Source: Thermohalobaculum sp039805905
GTDB taxonomy: Bacteria > Pseudomonadota > Alphaproteobacteria > Rhodobacterales > Rhodobacteraceae
Assembly (NCBI GenBank): GCA_039805905.1
Contig: JBDIVM010000003.1
Coordinates: 337,311 to 401,310 of the forward strand
DNA length: 64,000 nt
Direction: 5' to 3'
Notes under the pieces: generated by a model
The model's database searches: none
The model's input: the letters and a program-made list of their open reading frames with translations, nothing else
What the model was told of the DNA's origin: nothing
Translations under genes and position numbers: made by a program
In this document: positions 52,901 to 61,267 of the stretch, piece by piece
Position numbering within the stretch: the first letter of the stretch is position 1
How the letters are laid out: each line of letters starts with the position of its first letter

Positions 52901-53557
52901 ATCCCGATGAACGAGGGGGTGATGAAGCCCCTGAACGTCATCCTGCCCAAGGGCACCATGCTGAGCCCCGAATACCCGGCAGCTGTGATCGCCGGCAATG
53001 TCGAGACCTCGCAGGCCGTCACCAACGCGCTGTTCCTCGGCCTGGGCGTGATGGCCGCGGCACAGGGGACTATGAACAACACCACCTGGGGCAATGCGAA
53101 ATACCAGTATTACGAGACGATCTGCGGCGGCTCGGGCGCCGGCGTGCTGAACGACGGCACCGGGCACAGCGGCACCGACGCCGTGCACACCCACATGACG
53201 AACTCGCGCCTGACCGACCCCGAGGTACTGGAATGGCGCTTCCCGGTGCTGCTGGAGCAGTATGCGATCCGCCGCGGCACCGGCGGCAGGGGCCGGTTCC
53301 GCGGCGGCGACGGCGCGATCCGGCGCATCCGCTTCCTCGAGCCGATGACCATTGCCATCCTCTCGGGCCACCGGGTGGTGCCGCCGCCGGGCCTTGCGGA
53401 CGGCGGGACGGGGGCGCTGGGCCTGACCCGCATCCTGCGCGCCGACGGCACCGAGGAGACGCTCCGCTCCGCCGACAAGCGCGAGGTCGCCGCCGGGGAC
53501 GTGTGGCTGCTCGAGACACCGGGTGGAGGGGCATATCTGCCGGAGGGCGGCACGTGA
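49916..53557 (+). CDS. 5-oxoprolinase (ATP-hydrolysing), fused hydantoinase A/B
   Basis: A 1213-residue protein that joins HyuA-like (residues ~8-690) and HyuB-like (from ~695) domains in one chain, as in eukaryotic-type OPLAH. The A part starts FWIDRGGTFTDVVARRPDG and has DMGGTSTDVC; the B part has NNLYMSIAEQMGAVLENTAVS and GAGVLNDGTGHSGTDAV. The enzyme hydrolyses 5-oxo-L-proline to glutamate with ATP. GGAG (49905-49908) precedes ATG49916. Some homologues act on hydantoins, so the substrate is probable, not certain. Confidence 0.92.
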   Translation: MSVQAGGPAWDFWIDRGGTFTDVVARRPDGKLLTRKLLSDNPEQYEDAALQAIREFLGLGRTDPIPADRVNRVKMGTTVATNALLERKGDPTVLVITRGLADQLRLAYQNRPDLFARQIVLPEMLYSRVIEADERVRADGTVERPLDEAKLRADLRAAHDAGIRACAVVFVHGYRHTAHEARAGEIAREAGFTQVSVSHLVSPLMKMVSRGDTTVVDAYLSPILRRYVDRVAAAFEGDASGKLMFMQSSGGLTDARMFQGKDAILSGPAGGVVGSVRTSEIAGFDRIIGFDMGGTSTDVCHYAGAYERVLFTQVAGVRMRAPMMNIHTVAAGGGSILQFDGARLRVGPESAGANPGPAAYGRGGPLAVTDANVMVGKLLPEFFPTIFGPDADRPLDVAATRAKFRAMADEVGKDPVELADGFIRIAVENMANAIKKISVQQGHDVTEYCLTVFGGAGAQHACQIADTLGMETCLVHPMASLLSAYGMGLADIRASREQAVEAMLDDESRAAAGAELGRLGADAATEVAGQGVPERDIRVVRTVMLKVKGTDTALAVPYGEVAAMKAAFAEAHRARFGFEAGDKPLVIEAVTVEAIGEAADLTEETLPIATRDEAAIDTAREAEFFSDGRWHKARFVLRGAMRPGDRLTGPAVLVEPHTSIVIEPGWRARITEHDHVVLNRIARRSRRAVGTDADPVMLEVFNNLYMSIAEQMGAVLENTAVSVTIKERLDFSCAVFDARGDLIANAPHMPVHLGSMSASVKTVMRLNPDMAPGDVYVLNAPYNGGTHLPDVTVVTPVWNDAGTEVLFYTSARGHQTDVGGLTPGSMPPDSRVVEDEGVLIDNFKLVDQGHFRESEVYEMLTTARYPARNPLENIADLKAQVASCEKGAAELRKMVAHFGLDVVRAYMAHVQDNAEELVRRRILALKDSEYVYAMDPDYDGRPRAIHVKISVNHDTRSATIDFTGTTGQLATNYNAPEPVTRAAVLYVFRCLVDDAIPMNEGVMKPLNVILPKGTMLSPEYPAAVIAGNVETSQAVTNALFLGLGVMAAAQGTMNNTTWGNAKYQYYETICGGSGAGVLNDGTGHSGTDAVHTHMTNSRLTDPEVLEWRFPVLLEQYAIRRGTGGRGRFRGGDGAIRRIRFLEPMTIAILSGHRVVPPPGLADGGTGALGLTRILRADGTEETLRSADKREVAAGDVWLLETPGGGAYLPEGGT

Positions 53558-53769
53558 GCTTCGTTCTCTATGCCGGTGTGGCGACCACCCTGATCGGCCT
53601 CGCGGGAATCCTGTGGATCCTGCGCCGGGCGAAGGCGCTGAAGGACAGCACGGCGGACCATTCGACGGCGCAGGCGCAACTCCGCGCGCTCGTGCTGATC
53701 AACGTCGCTGCGGTCGGCGTGGCCTTCCTCGGCCTCGCCATCACCGTGGTCGGGCTGATCCTGTCGTAG
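53554..53769 (+). CDS. Small two-helix membrane protein (71 aa)
   Basis: A 71-residue protein with two hydrophobic helices (residues ~3-23 and ~46-70) and a charged loop with RRAKALKDSTADHSTAQAQ between. GTG53554 overlaps the stop of the 5-oxoprolinase gene by 4 bp (GTGA), so the two are coupled. I do not recognise the family. It may help the enzyme at the membrane, but this is a guess from position. Confidence 0.65.
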   Translation: MSFVLYAGVATTLIGLAGILWILRRAKALKDSTADHSTAQAQLRALVLINVAAVGVAFLGLAITVVGLILS

Positions 53770-53804
53770 GCGTCTGCGCGCGGGGGCGGGCGCGCGCCGC
53801 GCGC

Positions 53805-54557
53805 TCAGTCGTCCTCGCCCGTCCTGGCCTTGGGCAGGTTGAAGAGCGCGTCGGGGTCGATATCGGGTTCCTCGCCCTCCGGCTCCGCATTGCCGCGCGG
53901 ATCGTCGAGGCTGAAGCCCGCGAACTCCTCGAGCTTGCGTGCGCCGGCCGGTTCCCCGGGCATGGCCAGCGACTGCGCGGTCGACATCAGGCTGATGCGC
54001 TCCTCGGGCGTCGGCACCGCCTCCCTGGCCTTCGCCTTCCTTTCGGCCGCCTTGCGCACCGCGGCGTCGAGATCGAGCTGCTTGCACAGCCCGAGCGCCA
54101 CCGGGTCGACCGGCTGGATCGCGGCGATGTTCCAGTGGGTGCGATGGCGGATCGACTGGATGGTGGGCTTCGTCGTGCCGATCAGCTTGGCGATCTGGCT
54201 GTCCTCGAGCTCGGGGTGGTAGCGCACCAGCCAGGCGATGGCCGAGGGCCGGTCCTGGCGCTTCGAGACCGGCGTGTAGCGGGGGCCCCGGCGCTTCTCC
54301 TCGGGCGCCGCGCTGCGCTTCAGCAGGGTCAGCCTGGCCAGCGGGTCGGCCTCGCAGGCCTTGATGTCCTCGGCCGTGAGCTGGTTGTTGGTGACCGGAT
54401 CCAGCCCCTTGATCCCCTGTGCCACCTCGCCATCGGCAATGCCGGCGACCTCCAGCTCGTGCATGCCGCAGAAATCCGCGATCTGGCGGAAGGTGAGCGT
54501 GGTGTTGTCGACCAGCCAGACGGCGGTCGCCTTGGGCATCAAGGGCAGGTCTGTCAT
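53805..54557 (-). CDS. trcR: Cell cycle transcriptional regulator TrcR (DUF1013)
   Basis: A 250-residue alphaproteobacterial regulator of the TrcR/DUF1013 family. It starts MTDLPLMPKATAVWLVDNTT, followed by FRQIADFCGMHELEVAGIAD, a probable helix-turn-helix. IAKLIGTTKPTIQSIRHRTH is a second such motif. The C-terminus is acidic (DPRGNAEPEGEEPDIDPDAL). ATG54557 was chosen because the family begins there; frame extensions upstream are Arg-rich. It is divergent from the RNase T2 gene. Confidence 0.9.
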   Translation of the reverse strand: MTDLPLMPKATAVWLVDNTTLTFRQIADFCGMHELEVAGIADGEVAQGIKGLDPVTNNQLTAEDIKACEADPLARLTLLKRSAAPEEKRRGPRYTPVSKRQDRPSAIAWLVRYHPELEDSQIAKLIGTTKPTIQSIRHRTHWNIAAIQPVDPVALGLCKQLDLDAAVRKAAERKAKAREAVPTPEERISLMSTAQSLAMPGEPAGARKLEEFAGFSLDDPRGNAEPEGEEPDIDPDALFNLPKARTGEDD

Positions 54558-54702
54558 CTGTTCCAGCCTTCTTCTCTTCGTGCTGCGCGAAACACGGCTT
54601 CGCCGCGCTCCGAGACCGGGCGCGGGGCGCAACTCGCGGTTTCGAGGGGTAATCAAGCGGCTATATAGTCACCGTGGACGCGAAAATAAAGCGGAATTGC
54701 CC

Positions 54703-55344
54703 ATGCCCCGAATCGCCCTCGCTGCCGTCCTTCTCCTCGCGCTCTGGCCGCAGCGCTCCGGCGCCGAGGACCGGGCCGGTGACTTCGACTACTACGTGCT
54801 GGCGCTGAGCTGGAACGCCGCCTGGTGCGAGGCGGAAGGTGCCGGGCGCGCCGCGCCGCAATGCGACCCGGACCGCGACATCGGCTTCGTGCTGCACGGC
54901 CTCTGGCCGCAGCGCGAGGACGGCTGGCCCGAGTTCTGCCGCACCCCGCGCCGCGACCCGAGCCGGGCCGAGAGCGCGGCCATGGCCGACATCATGGGCT
55001 CGCCGGGCCTCGCCTGGTACCAGTGGAAGAAGCACGGCCGCTGCTCGGGCCTCGATCCGGCCGACTACTTCGCCCTGGCGCGCGAGGCCTGGGACAGCAT
55101 CAACCTGCCGGAGGTGCTGACCCGGATCCGCATACCGATGCGGATCGCGCCCCGTGCGATCAAGGACGCCTTCCTGGCGGTCAATCCCGGGCTCCGGGCC
55201 GGCGGCGTGACCGTCGTCTGCCAGGACCGCCGCTTCGACGAGGTGCGGATCTGTCTCAGCAAGTCGCTGGTGCCGCGGGCCTGCTCGGGCGGTGCAGCGC
55301 GGGACTGCGCGCTGGCCGACCCGATTTTCGTGCCGATGCGGTGA
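54703..55344 (+). CDS. Secreted ribonuclease T2 family protein
   Basis: A 213-residue RNase T2-type endoribonuclease with a signal peptide (MPRIALAAVLLLALWPQRSGA). Both active-site segments are present: CAS I in FVLHGLWPQ and CAS II in WYQWKKHGRC, with a His in each. Eight or more Cys residues can form disulfides, so it is likely periplasmic, like E. coli RNase I. GCGGAA precedes ATG54703. It is convergent with the DUF1194 remnant. Confidence 0.92.
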   Translation: MPRIALAAVLLLALWPQRSGAEDRAGDFDYYVLALSWNAAWCEAEGAGRAAPQCDPDRDIGFVLHGLWPQREDGWPEFCRTPRRDPSRAESAAMADIMGSPGLAWYQWKKHGRCSGLDPADYFALAREAWDSINLPEVLTRIRIPMRIAPRAIKDAFLAVNPGLRAGGVTVVCQDRRFDEVRICLSKSLVPRACSGGAARDCALADPIFVPMR

Positions 55345-55352
55345 CGGGACAC

Positions 55353-55783
55353 TCAGTTCCAGTCGCCCTGGATGCCGTTCCAGATCCTCTCGCCGATCAG
55401 GCAGTCATAGGCCGGCCCGTCGGCCGGGATGGCCCGGGCTGGCGCGGGCGCCGGTGCGCCGGCGATTTCCAGCACCAGCTTGCGGCGCACGCCTCGCGGA
55501 AGTGCGTCCACTCGAGGACCGGGATGACGAAGGTGCCGGGGCCTCCGATCACGCAGTCGCGGTACCAGGCGTCGAGATCGTCGAGGTGCCGCTGGAAGCC
55601 CATGCCCTCGCGGGTCATCAGCGGCAGGCCGTTGATCACGATTCCCTCGGCCAGCGCCGCGTCGCGGGCCAGCGTGACCGGCCGGCCCTGGTTGTTGGGT
55701 CCGTCGCCCGAGATCTCGATCACCCGGCGCACCTCGTTCTCGGGCGGGACCGAGGTCACATCGCGGAGACGCGGCGTCCGCCG
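55353..55783 (-). pseudogene. Truncated, frameshifted DUF1194 (VWA-like secreted protein) remnant
   Basis: The minus strand encodes the C-terminal part of a DUF1194 protein: RRVIEISGDGPNNQGRPVT, GIVINGLPLM and DAWYRDCVIGGPGTFVIPV in one frame. At about 55488-55493 the frame slips by one base (one G fewer than expected) and continues with RRKLVLEIAG and DCLIGERIWNGIQGDWN in another. The N-terminal ~120 residues of the family are missing, cut at the mttB stop codon. Both lesions make a working product unlikely. Confidence 0.8.
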
Positions 55784-57340
55784 CTAGTACCACGCATCCG
55801 GAACCGACGCCTTCTTCCGCGCCACATAGTCCTTGAGCGCCTCGTCGATGGCCGCGTCGAGGGATGGCGCCTCGTACTCGGCCAGAAGCGCGTTCCATCG
55901 TTCGTAGGCACGCCGCGCGGCGTCCTTCGAGCCCCTCTCCTCCCAGAGCTCGCAGCTCTCCGAATCGGAGATTGCGGATTCGAAGAACGCGGTCCCGTAG
56001 TTCGTCATGGTATGGGTCGAGCCGAGGAAATGGCCGGCAGGCTTCACATCCTCGTAGGCGCGGACGCCGAGCGCGTTCTCGTCGGTGGCCAAGCCCCTGA
56101 GCAGCACCTCGTAGGCGCCGAGCCGGTCGGCGTCGATGATCAGCTTCTCGTAGCCGGTGCAGAGCGCGCCCTCCAGCCAGCCGGCCGCGTGCAGCACGAA
56201 GTTGGCGCCGCCGATCACCGTCGAGAACATGGAGTCCGCACTTTCCGCCGCTGCCTGGGCGTCGGCGATCTTCGAGCCCGTCAGCGCGCCGCCGCAGCGC
56301 AGCGGCACGCCGAGCCGCCGGGCGAGCTGACCGATCGCCAGATGCGCCATCACCGGCTCGGGCATCCCGAAGGTCGGCGCCCCCGAGCGCAGGCTCATCG
56401 AGGAGAGGAACGGCCCCAGCACGAAGGGTGCGCCGGGGCGCACGAGCTGGCTGTAGGCGCCGCAGGCCATGCCCTCGGCAAGCGCCTGGGCGATCGAGGC
56501 GGCGGTGGTTACCGGCCCCATGGCCCCCGACAGGATGAAGGGCGCGACGATGATTCCCTGCCCGGCGCCGCAATAGACCCGGATCGCCTCGGTCACCACC
56601 TTGTCGACCATCAGCGGCGAGTTTGAATTCACGTTGCCGAGGATCACGCAGCGCTCGTCGATGTCGCCATGGAGAATGCGCGCCATGGCGACCGAATCCT
56701 CGGCCCGGCCCTTCTCGGTGATGGCGCCGAGATGCGGTTTGTCCGACCACCGCATGTGGGTATAGAGCATGTCGAGATGGCGCTTGTTGACGGCCACGTC
56801 GCAGGGCTCGCAGGTGACGAATCCGCCATGGTGCAGGCTCGGCAGCATGTAAGTCAGCTTCACCAGCCGCTCGAAGTCGCCGATGGTGCCGTAGCGCCGC
56901 CCGCCCTCGAGATCGCGCACGAACGGGGCGCCATAGACCGGCGCGAAGACCTGCGCGCGGCCGCCGATCCTGACCGTGCGGGCCGGGTTGCGGGCATGCT
57001 GGGTGAACTCGCGGGGCGCCGTCCGCAGGAGCTCGCGCGCCATGCCGCGCGGCAGCCGCACGCGGGTGTCGCGAACATCGGCCCCGGCCCGGCGCCAGGT
57101 TGCCAGCGCCTCGGGGTCCTGGCGGAACTCGATGCCGGTCTCCTGCATCAGCCGCTCCGCCTGGTCCTCGATGCGGGTCAGCTGCTCCTCGCTCAGGAAG
57201 TCGTAATAGGGAATGGTGCGGGTCACATAGGCAGGCGCCGGACCCGGTACGGGGCGGACGCTGCGCCGGCCCCGCCTTTGCCGGCGGGATGTGCCGGGGA
57301 TCGGGCCGGCGTCCCGGCCGCCGGGCTCGGTATCGCTCAT
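55784..57340 (-). CDS. Trimethylamine methyltransferase (MttB) family protein, non-pyrrolysine type
   Basis: A 518-residue MttB-superfamily protein. It has the TIM-barrel corrinoid-methyltransferase features GGRRYGTIGDFERLVKL, PSLHHGGFVTCEPCDVAVNK and APTFGMPEPVMAHL. No in-frame amber codon occurs inside the gene, so it belongs with non-pyrrolysine homologues, some of which demethylate glycine betaine, proline betaine or carnitine. No corrinoid protein gene is near. The N-terminal 35 residues are Arg/Pro-rich. GGAGGGAGG and a promoter-like TTGACA lie upstream. It ends with TAG. Confidence 0.88.
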   Translation of the reverse strand: MSDTEPGGRDAGPIPGTSRRQRRGRRSVRPVPGPAPAYVTRTIPYYDFLSEEQLTRIEDQAERLMQETGIEFRQDPEALATWRRAGADVRDTRVRLPRGMARELLRTAPREFTQHARNPARTVRIGGRAQVFAPVYGAPFVRDLEGGRRYGTIGDFERLVKLTYMLPSLHHGGFVTCEPCDVAVNKRHLDMLYTHMRWSDKPHLGAITEKGRAEDSVAMARILHGDIDERCVILGNVNSNSPLMVDKVVTEAIRVYCGAGQGIIVAPFILSGAMGPVTTAASIAQALAEGMACGAYSQLVRPGAPFVLGPFLSSMSLRSGAPTFGMPEPVMAHLAIGQLARRLGVPLRCGGALTGSKIADAQAAAESADSMFSTVIGGANFVLHAAGWLEGALCTGYEKLIIDADRLGAYEVLLRGLATDENALGVRAYEDVKPAGHFLGSTHTMTNYGTAFFESAISDSESCELWEERGSKDAARRAYERWNALLAEYEAPSLDAAIDEALKDYVARKKASVPDAWY

Positions 57341-57354
57341 GATGACCTCCCTCC

Positions 57355-57386
57355 GTGATCACAGTATCTCTGGACACATGTGTCAA
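57355..57386 (-). promoter_or_regulatory. Promoter and palindromic operator of the mttB-like gene
   Basis: Read on the minus strand, TTGACA (57381-57386), 17 bases, and TGTGAT (57358-57363) form a promoter-like pair. GACACATGTGTC (57373-57384) is a perfect 12-bp palindrome overlapping the -35 box, and GTGATCAC (57355-57362) is another over the -10. Such overlap suggests control by a dimeric regulator; the regulator is not known. Confidence 0.5.
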
Positions 57387-57428
57387 GTCGCCGGAATCCG
57401 CCGCTCTCCGTGCCGATATCGTCACCGC

Positions 57429-57458
57429 GAGCGCCCATGCCCGGAGCGCCCATGCCCG
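57429..57458. repeat. Exact 15-bp tandem duplication
   Basis: The unit GAGCGCCCATGCCCG occurs twice in a row at 57429-57443 and 57444-57458, between the divergent mttB-like and P-type ATPase genes, 24 bases before the MerR-type promoter. It probably arose by slippage; any function is unknown. Confidence 0.8.
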
Positions 57459-57481
57459 GCAGACCCGTCGCCGACGCGCCC

Positions 57482-57512
57482 TTGACGTTCGGGCGCGGGA
57501 AAGGTCCATATC
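57482..57512 (+). promoter_or_regulatory. MerR/CueR-type promoter of the P-type ATPase gene
   Basis: TTGACG (57482-57487) is followed by a 19-base spacer and CATATC (57507-57512). A 19-base spacer is the hallmark of promoters activated by MerR-family regulators. The spacer holds an imperfect dyad with GACGTTC on the left and GAAAGGTC on the right, close to the E. coli copA operator. A cueR-like gene is not in the window. It lies 70 bases before the ATG. Confidence 0.6.
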
Positions 57513-57582
57513 GCCCAATACCGGCTGCGCGGCCTGCCAGGGCCGCGCCTTTCCGAAGCCAGGCTCCGCGAGACTTGCACCG

Positions 57583-60060
<2,478 letters not shown>

Positions 60061-60103
60061 AGGGAACATCCTGGGTTGCGCCGGCACGGGTTGTCCTCCG
60101 CCA

Positions 60104-60117
60104 CGGTTGCAGAACCG
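60104..60117 (+). terminator. Weak hairpin after the P-type ATPase gene
   Basis: CGGTT (60104-60108) and AACCG (60113-60117) form a short stem with a GCAG loop, followed by an AT-rich stretch (AACTAAAATTCCTTTT). It may end the ATPase transcript, but the stem is only 5 bp. Confidence 0.3.
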
Positions 60118-60130
60118 AACTAAAATTCCT

Positions 60131-60159
60131 TTTAAATCAATTTGTTACTGAGGTATGAT
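60131..60159 (+). promoter_or_regulatory. Orphan sigma-70-like promoter
   Basis: TTTAAA (60131-60136), 17 bases, and TATGAT (60154-60159) form a promoter-like pair in an AT-rich island. No reading frame follows it for 300 bases; the next structure on the plus strand is a terminator at 60226-60258. Confidence 0.5.
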
Positions 60160-60165
60160 CAGGGT

Positions 60166-60258
60166 GTCGTAGACCTGTCCCTCAGGCTATGGCGGCGTGT
60201 GTAGCGTAATCGCGTGTTGCGTAAGGTGACCGTCTTGCGTCCGCGGGACGGTCACTTT
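60166..60258 (+). ncRNA. Candidate small RNA (~93 nt)
   Basis: A promoter-like pair at 60131-60159 and a terminator hairpin at 60226-60258 enclose about 93 bases without a reading frame, the size of a typical trans-acting sRNA. The body contains GTGTGTAGCGTAA and, right before the hairpin, GCGTAAGG, which also occurs before the terminator at 8884. The rest of the 303-base gap (60259-60363) shows nothing else. Expression is not shown. Confidence 0.45.
60226..60258 (+). terminator. Rho-independent terminator
   Basis: GTGACCGTC (60226-60234) and GACGGTCAC (60247-60255) form a perfect 9-bp stem with a 12-base loop, followed by TTT. It ends the candidate small RNA, or less likely a long 3' region of the P-type ATPase gene. 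Confidence 0.6.
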
Positions 60259-60363
60259 GCAATCAGCCGGAAGATCCGGGCCGCATCCCGCAGTGCTCAA
60301 CTCCGCCGTGGTCGCGGGGCGATGACCGATCCGGCCCGGCCGGGGTCCGGGACTCCCGTCAGT

Positions 60364-60630
60364 TCAATTGGATGCCTGGCCGGCAGTGTAGCCCTGGTTA
60401 TAGGCGGCCTGCTTGTCCTTCTCGACCTTGTCCACCACCAGGCCGCCGATGAGGCCGGCGCCGGCGCCGATCGCCGCGCCCATGCCGGCACTTCCGGCGA
60501 TCGCGCCGATCGCCGCACCGCCCGCGGCGCCGATGGCAGTGCCGGTCAGCGCGCGCTGCTGGGTGTCGGTCATGTCAGCGCACCCCGCGACGGCGAGGAG
60601 CGCGGCAGAAAGAATCAGCCTCCGGATCAT
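60364..60630 (-). CDS. Glycine-zipper lipoprotein
   Basis: An 88-residue small lipoprotein: signal MIRRLILSAALLAVAGC with Cys17 as the acylation site, then a glycine-zipper stretch (GTAIGAAGGAAIGAIAG, MGAAIGAGAGLIGG) that could insert as two membrane helices, and a short tail VDKVEKDKQAAYNQGY. Similar proteins (YMGG/OmpA-like glycine zipper) sit in the outer membrane. AAGGAGAC precedes ATG60630; the longer start at 60654 lacks SD. It is 14 bases after the Rap1a-like gene, so they are probably co-transcribed. Confidence 0.85.
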   Translation of the reverse strand: MIRRLILSAALLAVAGCADMTDTQQRALTGTAIGAAGGAAIGAIAGSAGMGAAIGAGAGLIGGLVVDKVEKDKQAAYNQGYTAGQASN

Positions 60631-60644
60631 TGTGCCGTCTCCTT

Positions 60645-61007
60645 TCACTTGCATGGGAACGTGGTCCGGGCCCAGGTCAGCAGGCCATCGCGTGCGGGCA
60701 TGGCGCCGGCATCGGGCGTGGCTGCGACCCAGGCCGCGAAATCCCGCGCCGCGGTGTCGCGGGTCACGCTGCCGTCATCGGGAATACAGTAGACCTTTAC
60801 CCCGAGCGCCTGGTCAATCGCCTGGTGCATCTGGTGGACGCCGACGAGATAGCCCTGACACATGTGGATTGCCGCGGGCTCGGCGGGCGCACCGCAGAGC
60901 GCGCCAAGATCGGCCGCGGTCTGCAGCAGGAAGTTCGCATCCTCTGCCGCCGATGCCGGCGCCGCCGCCGCAACGGCCAATGCGGCCGCCGTGATCAGTC
61001 TCTTCAA
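60645..61007 (-). CDS. Rap1a/Tai-family small secreted protein
   Basis: A 120-residue protein with a signal peptide (LKRLITAAALAVAAAAPASAA) and the Rap1a/Tai domain: HMCQGYLVGVHQMH, VYCIPDDGSVTRD, and a final Cys in ARTTFPCK. In Serratia, Rap1a proteins are immunity proteins for type VI secretion effectors, but no T6SS gene is near, and many homologues are orphan periplasmic proteins. The start is TTG61007, since GGAGGAAG (61013-61020) stands just before it; the frame is open further upstream with unrelated sequence. Confidence 0.78.
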   Translation of the reverse strand: MKRLITAAALAVAAAAPASAAEDANFLLQTAADLGALCGAPAEPAAIHMCQGYLVGVHQMHQAIDQALGVKVYCIPDDGSVTRDTAARDFAAWVAATPDAGAMPARDGLLTWARTTFPCK

Positions 61008-61267
61008 GGGTTCTTCCTCCTCGCGCCCCTTCGGTGTTTCGGCAGGAGCCTCACGAACGAGTCGCTCCGCCCCGAAGATCGGATCAATTCGGTGATTCTT
61101 GCACAGTTCCAGGCCCCCCGGAAGGGCCGGATGCCCGGAATCGCGGCGCACTGCAATCGGATTTCGCGAAGACGGGTGAGAGCGCCCGATTGACCGCTGC
61201 ACGGTTCGGGTCCAGAGTCCGGCGTCCGCCGGCGCCACCGGGGCAAGGCCATTCCAGGGGGCTAGTC

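Noticed and set aside
49862..53371. An 1169-codon minus-strand frame opposite the 5-oxoprolinase.
   Set aside because: Mirror frame of a long high-GC gene, with a composition typical of such shadows.
55784..57340. Pyrrolysine-containing MttB.
   Set aside because: There is no in-frame TAG inside the gene; TAG occurs only as the final codon at family length.
60166..60258. A short protein gene in the sRNA candidate.
   Set aside because: No ATG or GTG with a plausible SD followed by a frame longer than a few codons fits between promoter and terminator.
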